NCBI GenBank assembly: GCA_015143295.1
Contig: CM026574.1
Span: 9,550,938-9,614,937, forward strand
Direction: 5' to 3'
DNA length: 64,000 bases
Origin: Tetracentron sinense
Taxonomy: Eukaryota; Streptophyta; Magnoliopsida; Trochodendrales; Trochodendraceae
The notes beneath the pieces were generated by a model. That model saw nothing but the letters and a program-made list of their open reading frames with translations, did not search any database and was not told where the DNA came from. Below are positions 1 through 14,800 of the stretch, piece by piece. Positions within the stretch are counted from its first letter, which is position 1; every line of letters starts with the position of its first letter. Position numbers and translations under genes: made by a program.

Positions 1-429
1 CTACACTGACGCAGATTGGGCTAACTCGGTTTTTGATAGAAGCTCTACTTCTGGTTATTGCACCATGGTTGGAGATAACCTTGTCACATGGAGAAGTAAG
101 AAGCAGAATATAGTTGCTAGATCCAGTGCAGAGGCAGAGTTTAGAGTCATGGCACACGGGGTGTGTGAACTACTTTGGTCCGATTACTCCTGAGTGAGAT
201 TGTGCTTGTGTGAACTACTTTGGTCCGATTACTCCTGAGTGAGATTGTGCTTCCTACTAAAGGCCTCATGAGCTTATATTGTGATAATAAAGCCGCTATT
301 AGTATTGCTCATAATCCGGTGCAACATGACAGAACCAACTGGTTGACGTGTTGACTAATGGTCTTGGTGGTACTCAATTTCGAAATATTGTTGGCCAGTT
401 AGGCATGAGTGATATCTATGCATCAACTT
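1..429 (+). pseudogene. Ty1/copia pol 3' end (RNase H), degenerate
   Basis: Frame 1 starts YTDADWANSVFDRSSTSGY, the copia RNase H signature, and continues KKQNIVARSSAEAEF. A frameshift and stop follow, with CDNKAAISIAHNPVQHDR in another frame. The last part, VDVLTNG and GQLGMSDIYAST, is the normal end of copia pol just before the polypurine tract. The block between HNPVQHDR and VDVLT is deleted. The element begins left of the window. Confidence 0.85.
164..253 (+). repeat. 45-bp tandem duplication in copia RNase H
   Basis: Two copies of a 45-bp unit beginning tgtgaactactttggtccga, at 164-208 and 209-253. Forty-five is a multiple of three, so the duplication alone would not shift the frame. 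Confidence 0.85.
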
Positions 430-438
430 GAGGGGGAG

Positions 439-678
439 TATTGAATAAGGCTTTATCTGCTTTATACCTATGGGCCTTGCTTTTATGTTTTCTCTTATAT
501 ACTGTATTGTGGGTCTGCTATTAGTAGCTCTTAAATACTAATAGTAGACCATTAGTGGAATATACATAATAAAGTGTGTGAGAGAGATCATTCTCTCACT
601 ATTTTTCCCTAAACCTAATCTCCTTCTTCTTTCTCTCTCTCTCTCAAACCCTAATAACCTCACAAATTAAACCAACCT
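439..678 (+). mobile_element. 3' LTR of the copia element, with polypurine tract at 429-438
   Basis: A purine tract (gagggggag) directly precedes tattgaataaggc, matching the LTR start of the copia copy at 49504 (tgttgaataaggcc) read on the other strand. Inside are a paired ctattagtag.../accattagtgg segment, a TATA-like stretch and CT-rich sequence, and it ends near aaccaacct. First dinucleotide is TA instead of TG. Same family as copia elements A (44787-49504) and C (18146-20776). Confidence 0.8.
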
Positions 679-1301
679 GGAGGTCTATAAAAGACAAAAG
701 GAAGAAAAATAAGTCATACACCTGTGTAAGGAAGATTTGAATTCTATCTGCCTTGACGGGGGATTGCCATCAAGAGCTATTTTAAACCCCTTTTTGTGTA
801 ATAGGAGGAATGAACAAGTTAAATCAGATACATTCACCACTATTGCCTGCAAAATCTGCTTGCTCTGCAACATCATGAGAGGTTTATGATCTTGATGTGA
901 ATCTTAATGAAAGATAATTGTTTTATTGATGTAGAGAATTGGAGGTATTGCCTTATGATTCAATCATGGAGGTAATGCCTTAAGATTCAATCATGCAACT
1001 AACCAAGTATTACCTGTGATCTAATGACTAAGAGGCCAACTCTTCAGAAATGATTCAAAGGCATAGCAGAAAATGAACTGTTTGCTACACTTTCACCCCA
1101 TTGCTGAGAAGCTAAGATTCTGCATTAGGTCGGGGAAGAGCTTCCTAAAGTAGACCATTTTAATTGCAATTGATTGTCATTAAAGATCCAGTTTTTGATT
1201 ACTTTCCAGATAGTTGGAAGATAAGTAGGCACATGATAGGATAGATGGTGAAATTATTATTCATCTGGTTAGTGCATCTGCGATGGGCAAGTGCTAAGGT
1301 C
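679..1301. other. Intronic sequence, no gene; 27-bp tandem pair
   Basis: No coding signal. A 27-bp imperfect tandem pair (ggaggtattgccttatgatt) lies at 941-967 and 968-994. Otherwise AT-rich sequence without recognisable repeats. Confidence 0.5.
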
Positions 1302-1309
1302 GTGAAGAG

Positions 1310-2081
1310 CAAGGTTGTTAAATCCAAATCGAATCGTAAAATCGTTTTAGGATAGATTCGATTGAAATCGGGATTTAAATCGTAAATCGTAAGATTCAAT
1401 CCATTTTTTTAAAAAATGTTTAAAATACAAAAAAAAAAAACTAAATAAATTAGAAAAACGAAATAATCCATTATCCAAAATATTTCATTCACATCTTTTG
1501 ATAAAAGAAAGTAACGAACTACACTATACAAAATGCAAATGAACTCAATAAAATGAAACATAACCCAATATCATCAAAGAAAATTTTTTTTTTTATAATC
1601 ATGATGTATGAGATCAAGTATCAAAAGACTTGTACTATTAAAAAAACTAATGAAATAAATTATCAAGTTCTCCTAGAGTCCAACTCTCCAACTCCATCCT
1701 CTTTCTTCTTCCTCCTTTTTTTTTTTTCCTGTTTCATAACAATAGAGAGAAAACCCAAATAGGGGTTTTGGCATGTCCGTAACAGGGGTTTTTCCTGTTT
1801 CTTTTCTTATCTTAAAAAATATAAAGTACTTTTAGAAAATTGAAAGAATAAAAAACATTAAAAAAATATATGTTTAAGTATCGGTCCGTAAAAGGGGTTT
1901 CATGTTTGAATCGCGTGAATTGCAAGAATTGTACGATTGGAATCGCAAATCGCAATCTAAATCCCAAATCGAATAGGATTTACCCAATTAAGATTTTCAC
2001 ATGTGGTTTGAATCGTTTTGCTTGGGATTCGATTCAAATCGTAGGATTTGAATCGCAAATCAGAAGGATTTAACAACCATG
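1310..2081. mobile_element. hAT-type MITE, 772 bp, perfect 8-bp TSD
   Basis: Terminal inverted repeats CAAGGTTGTTAAATCC (left) and CATGGTTGTTAAATCC (right, reverse complement) differ at one base. They are flanked by GTGAAGAG at 1302-1309 and 2082-2089, a perfect 8-bp duplication as left by hAT transposases. Subterminal regions are packed with AATCG/CGATT words in both orientations. No transposase coding, so non-autonomous. Confidence 0.9.
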
Positions 2082-2089
2082 GTGAAGAG

Positions 2090-3414
2090 TAAGTAGGTCT
2101 CACTTGATTAACACAACAAAAGGAAGAAGACTGATTGATTTGGAAGAAAATATCATTTGTGCTTCGTCATCTGATAGACTTAGTTTCCTTTTTTATGCGT
2201 AATTAATCACTTGTTGTTAAGTGACACAATCCATAGGTTGATTATGTCCATTTTTTAATTTTTATGCACTATTTTTCGATCATTGATTGAGCAATATAAT
2301 CCTCTGTATAACTAAACTTTCCCACTCGTGGTCTTATTGGTGACCCAATTGTTTTCTACTGTTACACCAATAAAAAAATATGTTTTATGCTGCTATTTGA
2401 CAAAATTTCATTTTCTAATGATTGCATACATTATATACTCAATATCATTCACACCTTTCACATGACTTGCAAGTTGCATCAAACATGGTGCTTTATGCCT
2501 TCATCATGTTCCTTTTTCTTTCCTCATTGTCTAGATATTGTTCATATAGAAATTACACATTCCTCAATTTTCAATTTGTTTTTTTGGTGTTACAATGGAT
2601 TCTATAAAATGCTTCCATAAGCGGATCAGGACCGTTTTCTTCGAGATTTTGTATTTGTTTTATCGATTCACGACGACACTGCTGGACTCTTCAGAAACGA
2701 GAACCATGATTTTCTCATTTGGTACAGTTTGTGATTATGTTGGTAGTTTTTTTTTTTTTTGGGAGAGTGATTGTGAATAATCTGACAGACAGAAATAAGT
2801 TATAGATGATGTACTTTCATACGCTTGTTTGTGATGTACCAGCCTGCACGTACTCATATAATAATCAATCCTATCACATGAAAAGAAAAATCTGCCCTAA
2901 TCTAAATATCAATTCAAATAAAAAGTTCAATAGGAATTTAGTTATATCAACCACACTTTTTTCTTTGGGTGTATCAACCACACCATTAAAATTTTAATAA
3001 AATGTATCTTTAATTTTAAATATTAATTATTTTTGTACCAGCCACGCATTCGATAATGACAATAAATTACATTCAACTGCAAATCATTACTATTTAAATT
3101 AAAGCAAATGCATTTATTTTTGGTTTATTATTATTTAATAACTTTTTGTCAATTTTTTTAATTTATAACCACAAACCTTAGTCTTTGGATCTAGTAAAGC
3201 ATCCATAGACAAATCACATATCTTTAATTCAACACCACATCATTTCCATAGTAGCAGAGTTCTTTGAGTTTTTCAAAATGTCCTGAATATTATGCGATAA
3301 TTATGTCAAATGATTATTCACGACTTTTGGAAAAAAATCATGACTTTGTAAAGAAGCCCCAAATTTTACCAATTAAAAAAGAATTATTCACGACATTTTG
3401 AAAAGTCCTGAATT

Positions 3415-3446
<32 letters not shown>

Positions 3447-5774
3447 CAACAAATGAAATCTATTCGTTTGAAAATTGGTAATCTTATTTATAGTTTTCAT
3501 ATCTTTGCCAACATTTTTCTGATTTATTTTTAAAATTTCTCAATTTTGACGAAATTTTCCCTAGACGAATAAGTCCCAAGCTCCGACTTGGGAAACTATG
3601 ATCATTACTATTTAATTAGAAAAATATTATTTTTGGATTTAGTCTTTTAATTGTGTTGCATTTAAAAATTGAAAACCTAATTCTACTTATAAAAAAAAAT
3701 AGATTACTCTATTATCTAAAAAGCACCAGTTGACTAATCAGATATCTTTAATTCTGCCCCACTTCATAACTATTCTATTTATTAAAAAAATTGTTTTTGT
3801 ATTTTTATTTCTTAATACTGTTGTTATCTTCTCCCCTCAAAAAAAATAAAATAAAAATAGAGTACTCTAGGGTTTCATATGTATGTATATGAAGCTTAAA
3901 GTAGTAGTAGGTAACAATTGTTTTGTTCTATTTTTGGTTTAGTTGAAAACAAAATGAAAAAGGTGACTCAAATCTGCTTGATCAAGGTTTATATCCATTG
4001 ATTTTGACCACAAATTCATAGATGTACACTCCATAACCCTCTTTCGCAACATTTTTCTACATTTACACAAGTACAATGAAAAAACGAATTTAGAATGACG
4101 TGAAGAAATGGTATTCTCCACCTTTCATTCGATCTCCAAGGAGATTTAATGTCTTTTTTGATTAAAATAGAAAAGTGGAATGGTTATTTTTCCAAAAGGG
4201 AAGATGAGTAAGCATTCTGGCAAAGGAGAACTGGGAATTTGATTTTGAGAAGCTGGAATTATAGTTTCATATGGCTGCTCAATACCTCTTGTAGCGTATC
4301 GGTCTTATTGTACCTTATCGGCTTTGAAACGGTCTAAACTCCACTGAAATGCTCAATTTTTCACTACATGAGTTTCGTTTCGGTTGTTCAAAATAGCGAT
4401 ATGTATTGTTTAATACACATTGGTACATTATATTTTATACCATTTTTATTATATTCTTTAATTTCTCTTTCATCGGGAAATCTCTTCCCTTTTCACGTAC
4501 TCCCATTAGATTTTAATACAACTATTTGTTAGTTATGAGAAAAAAAGTTGCATAGATAACTGAGAACCTAAATGTAAGTAATACAAAAAGATTATAGGAT
4601 ATTGAGATGACATGTATGTACTATGAAGTAAATTAAAAAGTATAACTTTTCGAAGCTTGGACTCCTTTTAAAATCCCAAATTCCTAAAACTGTTTATAAG
4701 CTAGGATTTGTATTTGACACTTGGTTGTGCGTGGTTGCATCTAGTGTAGAAAGGATCTGGTTCGGGTAATTTGAGAAGGAACAGAGACCGATCCAGGAGG
4801 CTAGGGTATCCAGTCCCTCTTAAGTAAGCTTTCTCAAAATTGAGTCTTATGTGAAGGACCGAGGACATATTAAAGATTGGAGTTTTTACCCGTATCGTAC
4901 TTACTCACCTTTAATAGGGGGGATGGGTGTTATTGAAGGATCAGGGTGACATAACTTTCAATGCACTGCATTCTCACAATTCCTCAGCCTCCCAAGTAAT
5001 AAATGCCCCTTTCATGGGAGTTACCTCACACCGCACTTCATCCTTGATATGCTTTCCACTAGAAAACTTGACATGTCAGCGCTTTGTGACCCTTGATTTT
5101 GCATTTATCCATGCTAGTCTCTAAGGGTGTGGGTCCTTCTTGTTTTTGAACCAGAGTTTGTTGACTATCTCCTGGGACTCCACCTTCTCTTTATTTCTCC
5201 ATCAATATTTATAGATCAAGTCTCACTTCCACATTTCACCCTCATAGTTAGTATGTTTGATCTCCTCCAGTCATCTCATTTTTCTACTTGTGTTGACTGG
5301 TTGTCATATATATTTGAAGAAGGAGAAGCTCCCCTTCTATCACATCAAGCTCAATACTCTCATCTTTTCTCTCTATTCCATCAATAGCCTCCTGTTTTCT
5401 CATCCTTTTTGATTCACCCTCTTTTCAGGACTACTTGTACGACTAATGCCCTGACTCTTTGCATTGGAAGCACCTCCAAGTGAGAGCAGTCTTCTTTCTG
5501 TTTTTAATACAAAAGTAGCCCCCCAAATGATCCTTCTAATTTCCCAACAGCTTTGATTGACTGGTTACCCCATGGTCTTGGTTGTACTAGTTTCACTCTG
5601 TTTTATGGGTTGCACTCTTCACATTCTGTTGACAAGAATCTTTATAGAGACAATAATTATATGGAGAAGTAGATATTGTTTTTTTGTTCTGTAATTTCAA
5701 CAAAAATTAAACTTTTTTTTATTTCCATTTTCAAGATTATTTGCTGCTGCTTTAATTCCACGATTTTTTTTCAG
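2090..5774. other. Intron sequence, no gene recognised
   Basis: AT-rich intron. A (TA)n tract lies at about 3413-3440. A region near 4280-4450 resembles ends of the 'tatcgg' hAT-like repeats found at 22-28 kb. 4740-5650 is less AT-rich but holds only short open frames, none of which I recognise. No kinesin P-loop or presequence exon was found here. Confidence 0.5.
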
Positions 5775-5834
5775 GTTATTAATGACTTGCTCGATTCAAC
5801 AGGACAGAACCTAAGAATACGAGAAGATGCTCAG
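5775..5834 (+). CDS. Kinesin exon a (motor, VINDLLD)
   Basis: Twenty codons, bounded by a pyrimidine-rich acceptor (ttttttttcag) and a gtattt donor. It encodes the motor strand that follows YNE in kinesins (VINDLLD, then NLRIRED). The residue after LLD is Ser where relatives usually have Pro. It is the first kinesin exon visible; no P-loop exon was found between 1 and 5774, so the preceding intron runs off the window. Confidence 0.93.
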
Positions 5835-8800
5835 GTATTTGTGTTGATACAGAGGAGTTTGAAGTCATGGATGCCATTTCTATTTCCCTAAAATTTCCTT
5901 ATTTTGATGGGAAGTGAACTATTACATCTATTTATGTGTCTGCATGCTGTTTTTCTCTGCATTATCTTTTTAATTTGTGCATATGCAATTATTCATATAT
6001 GTAAATCTATTAGCAAAAATAGTATATTACTGAAATCAATTAAAATTCAGGAATATTGTAGCTGACAAATGAGGAAGATGTTAAAACTCTATTAGAACTT
6101 ATAAAAGTCGATTACTTGCTTGTCAATGTGGTCGACCACATTAGGGAATGGACTTAAGGATGATCTCATTTTGGCCATCGATTTAGGAGTAAAAGTTATA
6201 CTGCAGAACCAACTTGGAGGCTTGCCTACATGGTCAAGTAAATCGGGAATTGACTGTGGGATGGCCTTTGAAAATAGGAGTTTCCTTAATTTCCATCCGA
6301 TGCAAGGGGCAGTGATGATCCTCGTAGGCTTGCCAACATAGGTGGCGTACGGAGAATTGTCTAGGGTGGCCCTACGGAGAATTGTCTAGTGAACACTTTT
6401 TTTTAACGAATTGTTAAAACACGAACGGTAGAAGTGGGACCCCTCGTCTCATCATCTGTCCGACTCCCTTCTCTCTTTCGTTTGTATATTATTATTATTT
6501 TATTTGCTAAAGGGCAAGGGCAATGGGAGTCTGGCTATTTCTCGTATGCCGCTTCTCTCTCTACTGGGGCATATTTTTTTATTTTCTTTATGCCCCTTCA
6601 CTTTGTTGTTTTTTTGTTTTTTCTAACTTAAAGAAAAGGGGGTCAGAGGTCCCCATGGGGTGGGCCTTTGGAAAGGTATCATGAGTGTAGCTAAGTCCCT
6701 AGAGCCTTTCATTAGGTTCAAGCTGGGAAATGAGGTCGACATCCAGTTTTGGAACGATGTCTGGTGCGGTCCGTCGAGGCTTAAGGATGATTTCGGATCC
6801 ATTATCCTTATGGCTCTCAATAAAGGGGCTTCTATTGTTGATTGTATTGAGAGGTTGTGGAGCGAGTTTGATGTCATAGATTAAGAAGAGACTTGAATGA
6901 TTGAGAAGTTGAGGATATGCACTAGCTTTTGGCTTGACTGAATTCCTCCTCCCCAAGATCTCAGATTACTGATTGTAGGGTTTGGTCCCGAAGCAACAAT
7001 GATCGATTTTCAGTGCGATCATTCTTACAGTCCTTTGACCCTCAACCTTTGTGCTCATTTCCTCATAAGGTTGTTTGGGGTAACCATGTTTCTACGAATG
7101 TATCTTTTTTCCTCTGGTCTGCTACACTAAATAAAATTCTTACTATGGATCATTTAAAAAGGAGATGGTGGAGCTTAGCTAACCGTTGTTATTTGTGTTA
7201 GAATGAGGAAGAGACTCTGAATAATTTTCTCCTGCACTGTTCAGTTGTCTTTCGACTATGGACTTTCTTCTTGACTCAGATGGGTGTGGAGTGGTCTTCA
7301 CTTTCTCCTTTCTATGCTTCTTATCTTGTTGACACTTGATGACTTTGGTGGGTGCTAATGAAATAATCTGGACTATTTTGCCCACTACTATCTCGTGGTC
7401 CATTTGGAAAGAGAGGAATAATCGTATTTTTGACAATTCCTCTTCCCCATATCACTGTATCCTGACTCATGTGCAACAGTTGATTGTGGACTGGAGCTCC
7501 ATAAGGCAGTTGGGCTAGGAAGTGAGGGACACCTTATTACTATGAGGAAGCAGTTGTAGTTATATTTTCTTCTCTGTTATGTCTTTGATTGCATCTTATT
7601 GTACTTAGTTTACATCTCTATAAACTAATATCTTTTTCACTTTTATATCATATCTGATTTACCGATCAAAAAAAAGAGAAGGGCCTAGGTGCTTCTCGCT
7701 CTTATTTTTTTCCTTGTCCAATTCGTCTGTCCCACTATTTTTAAGGCTAAAGAGAAGGACCCCAAACCCACTCTATCCCTTCGCTTTCTTTTAATGAATT
7801 TTATAAAGATAAACAAAAGACCTTGTCCTTATTCGTTTGTCCCCTTCTTTTTTCTAATAAATTTGGTAAAGAGAAGTGAATAGTACTTTCTGGGAATTTA
7901 TGAGTATGTAATTTGTGGGTTGGGTCTTTTTTTAATGGGACTTGCAATCTGTCATATATACAGAGACTCTTTATCTTTATACATACATACATAAATATAT
8001 ATTATACACATTTATATAGCTGTGCCGCCGTATTGGAATACTTAGACTTTGCCGTGTCGAACACCTTTGGACACTTGGCACCCGTGCCACGTTGCTGGAT
8101 AACAACACTAGCTTGCTTCCCAGGAAGCTTGCATCCATCACTTCCCATTTAGTGGTCAAAGAGGGCTATGCATGTGCGAGGTGATTGGATAGAACCAAAT
8201 CTACATCCCAGATTCTAAATCTTGAGCAAATATCGTTGGATTTAAAGTTTGAACCTAGGGCACCTAATTCTCCTCTTGTATGTCATGTAAGGCAAAATTG
8301 GAAATATGGATGCCCATACTAATATAATGAGAGTGAGGCGCCCATATCTCATTTATCTCTTCTCGTTTCCTAATGATTTTTTTGAGCCTTAGTTCCTACT
8401 TCCTGCTTTCACTTTGCTTGTTTTGTTTCTTGTTTTGGTAACTACGTGAAACTATATCACTAAGGAAAAAAAGTAAAAGTTCATGCCATAGGGTGGCAAA
8501 TCCAGTGGGTCTTTACATATGAAGGGTTGATTTTCAGCAAACTACATTGAGTTCCTTGACTTAGTTGGTTTGAATACGTAGGGTTTTAGGTTTTAATTTG
8601 GGTTTTATGAATTAGGGCTTTGACTCACATCACAACACTGCATTATCTTGGACATATATGGCATACTTAAAATGACAACTTAAAATTTCTTAAATAACAT
8701 CAATCACATAATGTCTAAATCAACCAAACCTTAACAATCTGAAATCATCCATCATAATCCCATAATCAATAAATTTAAACCTAAACATCAATCCATAAAT

Positions 8801-11800
8801 ATCTTATTACAATCCCTTAAAATAAAAATCTAACTACCTAAGAAAGTCAATAGTATGGATATTTATCCAACGGATCCTCCGATTCCACAATATTACCTTT
8901 GGCTTCCTTAATGTACTCTTCCTCTTCCCAAGGTTCAACTCATAGTTGTAGGGAAGCTATGTACAAAGTGGGAAGCTCGTTTCCTAAACTCGCTTCCTCG
9001 GACAAATTCGCTTCGTAGGAAGCTCGCTTCCTCGGACAGACTCGCTTGCTAAGAAGCTCGCTTCGATCACGTCCCACCTAGTAGTCAAAGGGGTATGTGT
9101 GAAGTGATGGGGTAGACCACAGTCTATAACCTAGAGTGTAGACTCTAAGCAAGTATCGTCGACTTGGAACCTAAGACACCTACTTTTCCACGAAAATCTC
9201 ATATAAGATAAAATCAAAGGTATAGCTACCCATAATAACATAATGAGAATGAAGAGCCTATATCTCTTTTCTCGCTTCCTATTTTCTAAAGTTTTTTTAG
9301 CCTCACTTTCAGCTTCTCGTTTTTGCTTTGCTTCTCGCTCTAGTAACTATGGTTCAGCTACTATCTCTCGGTCTAAACTTGTCAACATAAACATATCGGC
9401 TTAGCACATGTGGCTTAGTAGACTTAGCTAATCATATCATAAGCATTAATAAAATCAAGCTTATAATTGCTTAACTTAACACAACATACATACATAGTTT
9501 AGAGTGCGGAAACATGTGAGCATATTCATCTTACTTAACTTGTGAACATCTTGCAAGGTATTAAACTTCGACTTCAGTATAAACTTCGGTTGCTAAGGAA
9601 GTTGACTCAAGTCAAGGAATTTTAAGGAGGTACGAGGAAGTTATGTAAAAATTAAAGAAGTTTAGGAAACTTTAAGGAAACATTGGAATTTTAAGATGAA
9701 ATTTTAGATATTCAATATTTAAGCATAAATACACATCTAGAATTCATTATATTACTAGATGCAAGCATATAGAGTATCAGATGTGAGAATCACATTAAGT
9801 GATATGCGTTGTCTGCTTGTTCGTGCTGTAATTTCTTATTGATATTAAAAAACTACACTAAGATATATATTTAATAAAATATATCCTTCCCAAAAAACAC
9901 TATAATATAGGTTTAGTAATATATTCTTAAAAAAACAATACCATGATATATATATATATATATATATATATGCTAATTTATATCCTTAAAAACACACACT
10001 ATTATATATGTTTAATAAAATATATCCTCTATGAAAAACAATACCAAGATATATATTTACTAAAATATATCCTTCCTAAAAAACGATACTATAATATAAA
10101 TTTACTATTATAAAATCATATATTTAAGTAATATTTATGAATTTTATATATTATTTTTAGTAAAATAAGCTATATTATTTGGTAGATGTTATTATATATA
10201 TTGTTTAGAATTATTAGCTATTAATAATAGTAGTAAAATTCATAATTAATATTAATTTCTGAATATTGTTAATATATTAAGTTATATTATGATTACTCTT
10301 AATATATCTTGAAGGAAAAAAAAAAAACTCTTATGAGCATAATCAGAATAGTAAGTGAAAGGAAAAAGACATGTACAATTATTTTTAGAATAATATAGTT
10401 ATAATTTATATATATAATAAAATTAGTTTTTGTAAAAAAATATTATAAACATATTTAACACTGTTTAAGAATTATAGACCCTTTTATAGTATTTTTTTTT
10501 TACAAATATCAAAGTTATATTATTAGACCACAAGGGTTAAAGAATCTTAACCACGATTAATAAAGGTTAAAATAGACACGTTTTGGCCTGTGGGTGTGAT
10601 TGAACTCTCCCTGAGTTCCATCGCAATTGGCTGTGATCCAAAATAGTAGTGAGAGAATGGCTTAAGCCGTAGCATAATAGCATCACTCTTTGTTGGATAA
10701 TCAAGAAACAAATGGAGTGGTAGTAGCATAACCCATTCAACCTTTCAAAATTTAAGTTAAAAGGTTAAAAATTAAAACCAACATTCTCATTCACGATAAG
10801 GGAGAGAACAAGAGGAAGAACAAACTAGGGTTTGGTGTTTGACTTTTTGCGATCGGCGACGGCAATGGCGACGACGACTTCAATTCCTCCAAGTAAGTAC
10901 CCTAAGGCCTAATCCTCAAATTCCTCTGTCGAGCTGCTCTCTCCCTCTCTCTTTTTCTTTTCCACTTCTCAATACTCACTTGGGATTCTTGAAATTTCTG
11001 TTGTGCTTGTCTCAATTGAATTCTTGAGATTTAAAGAGGAGTATTCACGGGTTTTCGGTAGTAGACAGGAGTATTCATTCTGTAATTTTTTCCTTTGTTT
11101 ACGTTTTCGTAGACTTCGGTGAACTTCCACCGAAGTCAAGTAATTTTTCTAATAAAATTTTCGGTTTCGACCGAAGTCCATCGAATTTTACCGAAGTTTA
11201 CCGAAACACATCACGAATTTCAGAATTTTTAAAATACAACTTGATTTAACTTCGGTCACCACCGAAGTCTATTCAATTCGGCCGAAGTTGACCGAATTGA
11301 GTCTATTTTTAATACCTTAACATCTTGTCGTACTTAACTCGTGAGCTTATTCAACTTGCATACTCTTGTAAGATAATTTAAAATATCTCAACACTTATAT
11401 ATGTGAAGAGACTACGGTATATTATTCATACCGAGTAACCAACGATTTGCACCTGTCAGTGCACTTATGATTCTTGTGAGCCAAATAACTAGTATCCTTG
11501 AAAATCTACTTGTTAGTCAGGTACTATGTACCCTTGAGGTCCTAATTTGTGAGTCAGGTACTAGCATCCTTGAGTAACTGGTACAAATATCCTTGAGATC
11601 TTAGAAAGTGTTGGTACTCATAACTTATAAAAACTCATCATGCAAACATACTTATATATCCTTGTGAGCTTATAACTTGTGAGACTTATGCGCTTATAAA
11701 CTTGTGAGGCTTGTGAGATATCTTATAGCTTATTATACTTGAGAAATTATAAGTGAAGTGTAGTGATCAACTCTCATCTAGGTTACCTCTTAGATTCTTA

Positions 11801-14800
11801 TCTTACACCATCGAAACCACACCATAGCATCTCATATGGAAGTCTAACTGGAATAAGGAAGAGTACGCTTTGGTTAACTTCCACCGAAGTCTAGTAATTT
11901 TCTACTAGATTTTTATAGTTTCGTCTGACACATACTGAAGTCATACGAAGTTGACCAAAATGTTTTAGGAAATCCTATATTTTTTTATATACCTAGGTGT
12001 CGCTTCAGACACCACCAAAACCAACACGTTTCGATTGAAGTTGGTTGAAACGTGTCGATTTTGACACCTTGCATATACTAGATAAGGCCCCATGTATAAT
12101 ACACTTGAAGAAATATAAATGGTAATATGTATATGTATTTATAAGCATATTCCCTTTTGTCCCCTTATCTATTCCCTTTATAGGCCACTGGTTTAAGTTT
12201 TGAGAAGTATTACAAAAAAAATAAGATAATGATTTATTGAAAATTTTCGCACACATTGTTTATATCTTTCCTTTATGTGATTGCCTAGTTTTACTTTTTT
12301 GGTATTTTGTATATATTTTTTTTACTTAGGCTTTAAAATACTGTGTTTGTAATGTCCCCTTAATTTGGACAAGCTTATGAGGTTATTATACTCTCTCTCT
12401 CTCTCTCTCTTTCTCTCCCTCTCTCTCTCTCCTCTCTTTCTTTCTCTTTTTTTGTTTGCATTTCTACTTCATTCGAAACATCTTAGATTTCTGAAATACT
12501 TAAAATTTTGTTATTTGAATGTATGGAATGCATTGTTGCGCAGGGAACTTATGTCGAGGGTATTAAGGAAGAAGTTGTTCTATCCCCCGCACATGCTCTT
12601 TCTTTGATAGCAACCGGAGAAGGTATTTATACTTTGATCTTTCTATTCTCTTTGATGTTTCTTTCACATAACTTAGTTCGGTGCCCAATTTGAATATTTG
12701 CATCATTCCTTGAATATGTCTTATTTAATGTCATTCATGAAGCAAATCTTTTTTTTTCTTACGTTTTTATTGATATTCAGTACTTTTTTTAAAATTAGAC
12801 TTGTTTTTCCCTTAGTAATTTTTTTTTGGAGATAAATGTAATAACCCCAGGACCAAATAGAAGATTTCCTAAGAAGCGAAGGACTAAAAGAAAATTAGAA
12901 AAAAAACCTGAGGATTAAATTAGAATTAGTAAAACTATTAAGGACAAAAATGAAAACAAGATTAAAAATTTATAAGGTTTAACACATGTCATTATCTAAC
13001 CAAGTCATGGAACAAATGTCAATCTCTAACCAAGTCATTAAACAAATGTCATTCTCTAACCAATCATAGAACACATGTCATTCACTAAACAAGTCATAGA
13101 ACACATGTCATTCTTTTAAGACAAGTCACTAGACACCTCACATGACAATTGTCTCTCTTAGGACACCTCATTAGACACATGTCACTTTAAGTACATATCA
13201 CAAAACATTTGGCTAGATGTAATTCTCCTAGTAAGACATGTGTATTGACACATGTCTTTGCATGGAGACATGGCTCCAACTATAAATATAGGAAGGTGAT
13301 GAATTTTTAGAAATATTATTTTACTTTGGGAAGAAAGGAGAAAAGAGAGATGGAAGAAGGAAGAAGGAAAGAGAAAAGGAAAGGGAAGAAGGAAAGAAAA
13401 CAGGGAAAAGAAGAGAAAAATACCTTCTTCATCTAGATTTTTTTACCTATGTAATTAAGCTCATGTGCTTTTGATTTAATGTATAGTGCTTTTAAATCCT
13501 AGTATAAACATTTTAATTATATCAAATTTGTTATATGATTCAGTTAAAGTTTTCAAGTTTTTGGATTATGCATGAATTTTGGGAAAACCAAGTACATATT
13601 ATGATGTGTTTAAATTATGAATAATAAGCATAGAGGGTTTACCTATTTTAAATGAAATGACGAGAATCAATAGCATATTATGATATGTTTTAATTTTTGA
13701 ATAAGCATAACGAATTTACCTATTTTAAATGAAATGGTGAGTTCATGTGAAAACAAGTGATTTTTGATATATGTGAAATATATCATTGAATTGTATCAGA
13801 TTTAGAAATAAATACCTCGGGTGATGTGATTATGGAATTTGATGCAATTTATGTTTATGGAATTAGACGCTATGATATGATTTTGAGTTTGATAAATATC
13901 ACTGATGATCTATGGATTTGGTAGTTAAACGATATCTAAAAGAAAGAATACCACCCTGACGATCCATGGATTTGGTAGTCAGTTTATGATTGTATCTGTT
14001 GGTGAGTAACCCTCGCGGATGTTACATTCCCACATTGTATTTCGAGAGAGCCTAAGGATCTGACCCTAGTACAGGACGTCCTGTAGACCCCGGCGTATTA
14101 GGGTGGTCCCAGGCTACTGTGTTGGAACGATTGGATAGAGCCGACGTACCAATTCAGTTTTGTCTCATTTTGAAAGAGCCTTTAAGAGGATCATTCTTCC
14201 GTGATCTCTTATAGGCGACTATGCTGACAAGATCGGTGAAATATATGTGGGTCAATATAGGGACAAGATCAGTGAAATATATGAGTCAATATAGGATAGC
14301 ACTCTGATATTTGGTGCTGATGTAATGTATATAGTAATCTGGATAGTTATATGATATATTCAGTTATTTTGTGAGTTATTAATATCCTGAGTTTTTTCGG
14401 ATTTTATTTTGGGACTCGTTATTACTTGGACTTGGAATTATGATTTCTAAAAGAGGTTTTGTATTTATGAACGGCTTAAATTCATCATTTTCAGCAAAAT
14501 GATTTACATATATAGATTTAGAAAACTGTTATATATTTAGTTGAAAATGAGCATATGATAATTAGTCTTTTATATTGAGAATTGCATATATTTTTCCGAA
14601 GCATTTCCTTTTAAGTTATTGAATCTTAAACACATGAGAATTACTTATTGAGCTGTCCAGCTCACCCAAATATATATTAATCTTGCAGAGTGAGCTGTTA
14701 TGAAGGGAATAGACATCGTTGTTTCTTTTTAGAGTGTGGTGTTGTTTCTTTTTAGAGTGTGGTGTCCATAGATATAGAGTGAAATAGAAGATATTATCAG

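Noticed and set aside
164-253. Short direct repeats considered as a CRISPR-like array
   Set aside because: Only two abutting units, no spacers, eukaryotic retrotransposon context.
1-5774. N-terminal kinesin exons (P-loop, presequence)
   Set aside because: No GxTxSGKTHTM-type sequence or plausible exon was found on the + strand; they must be upstream of the window.
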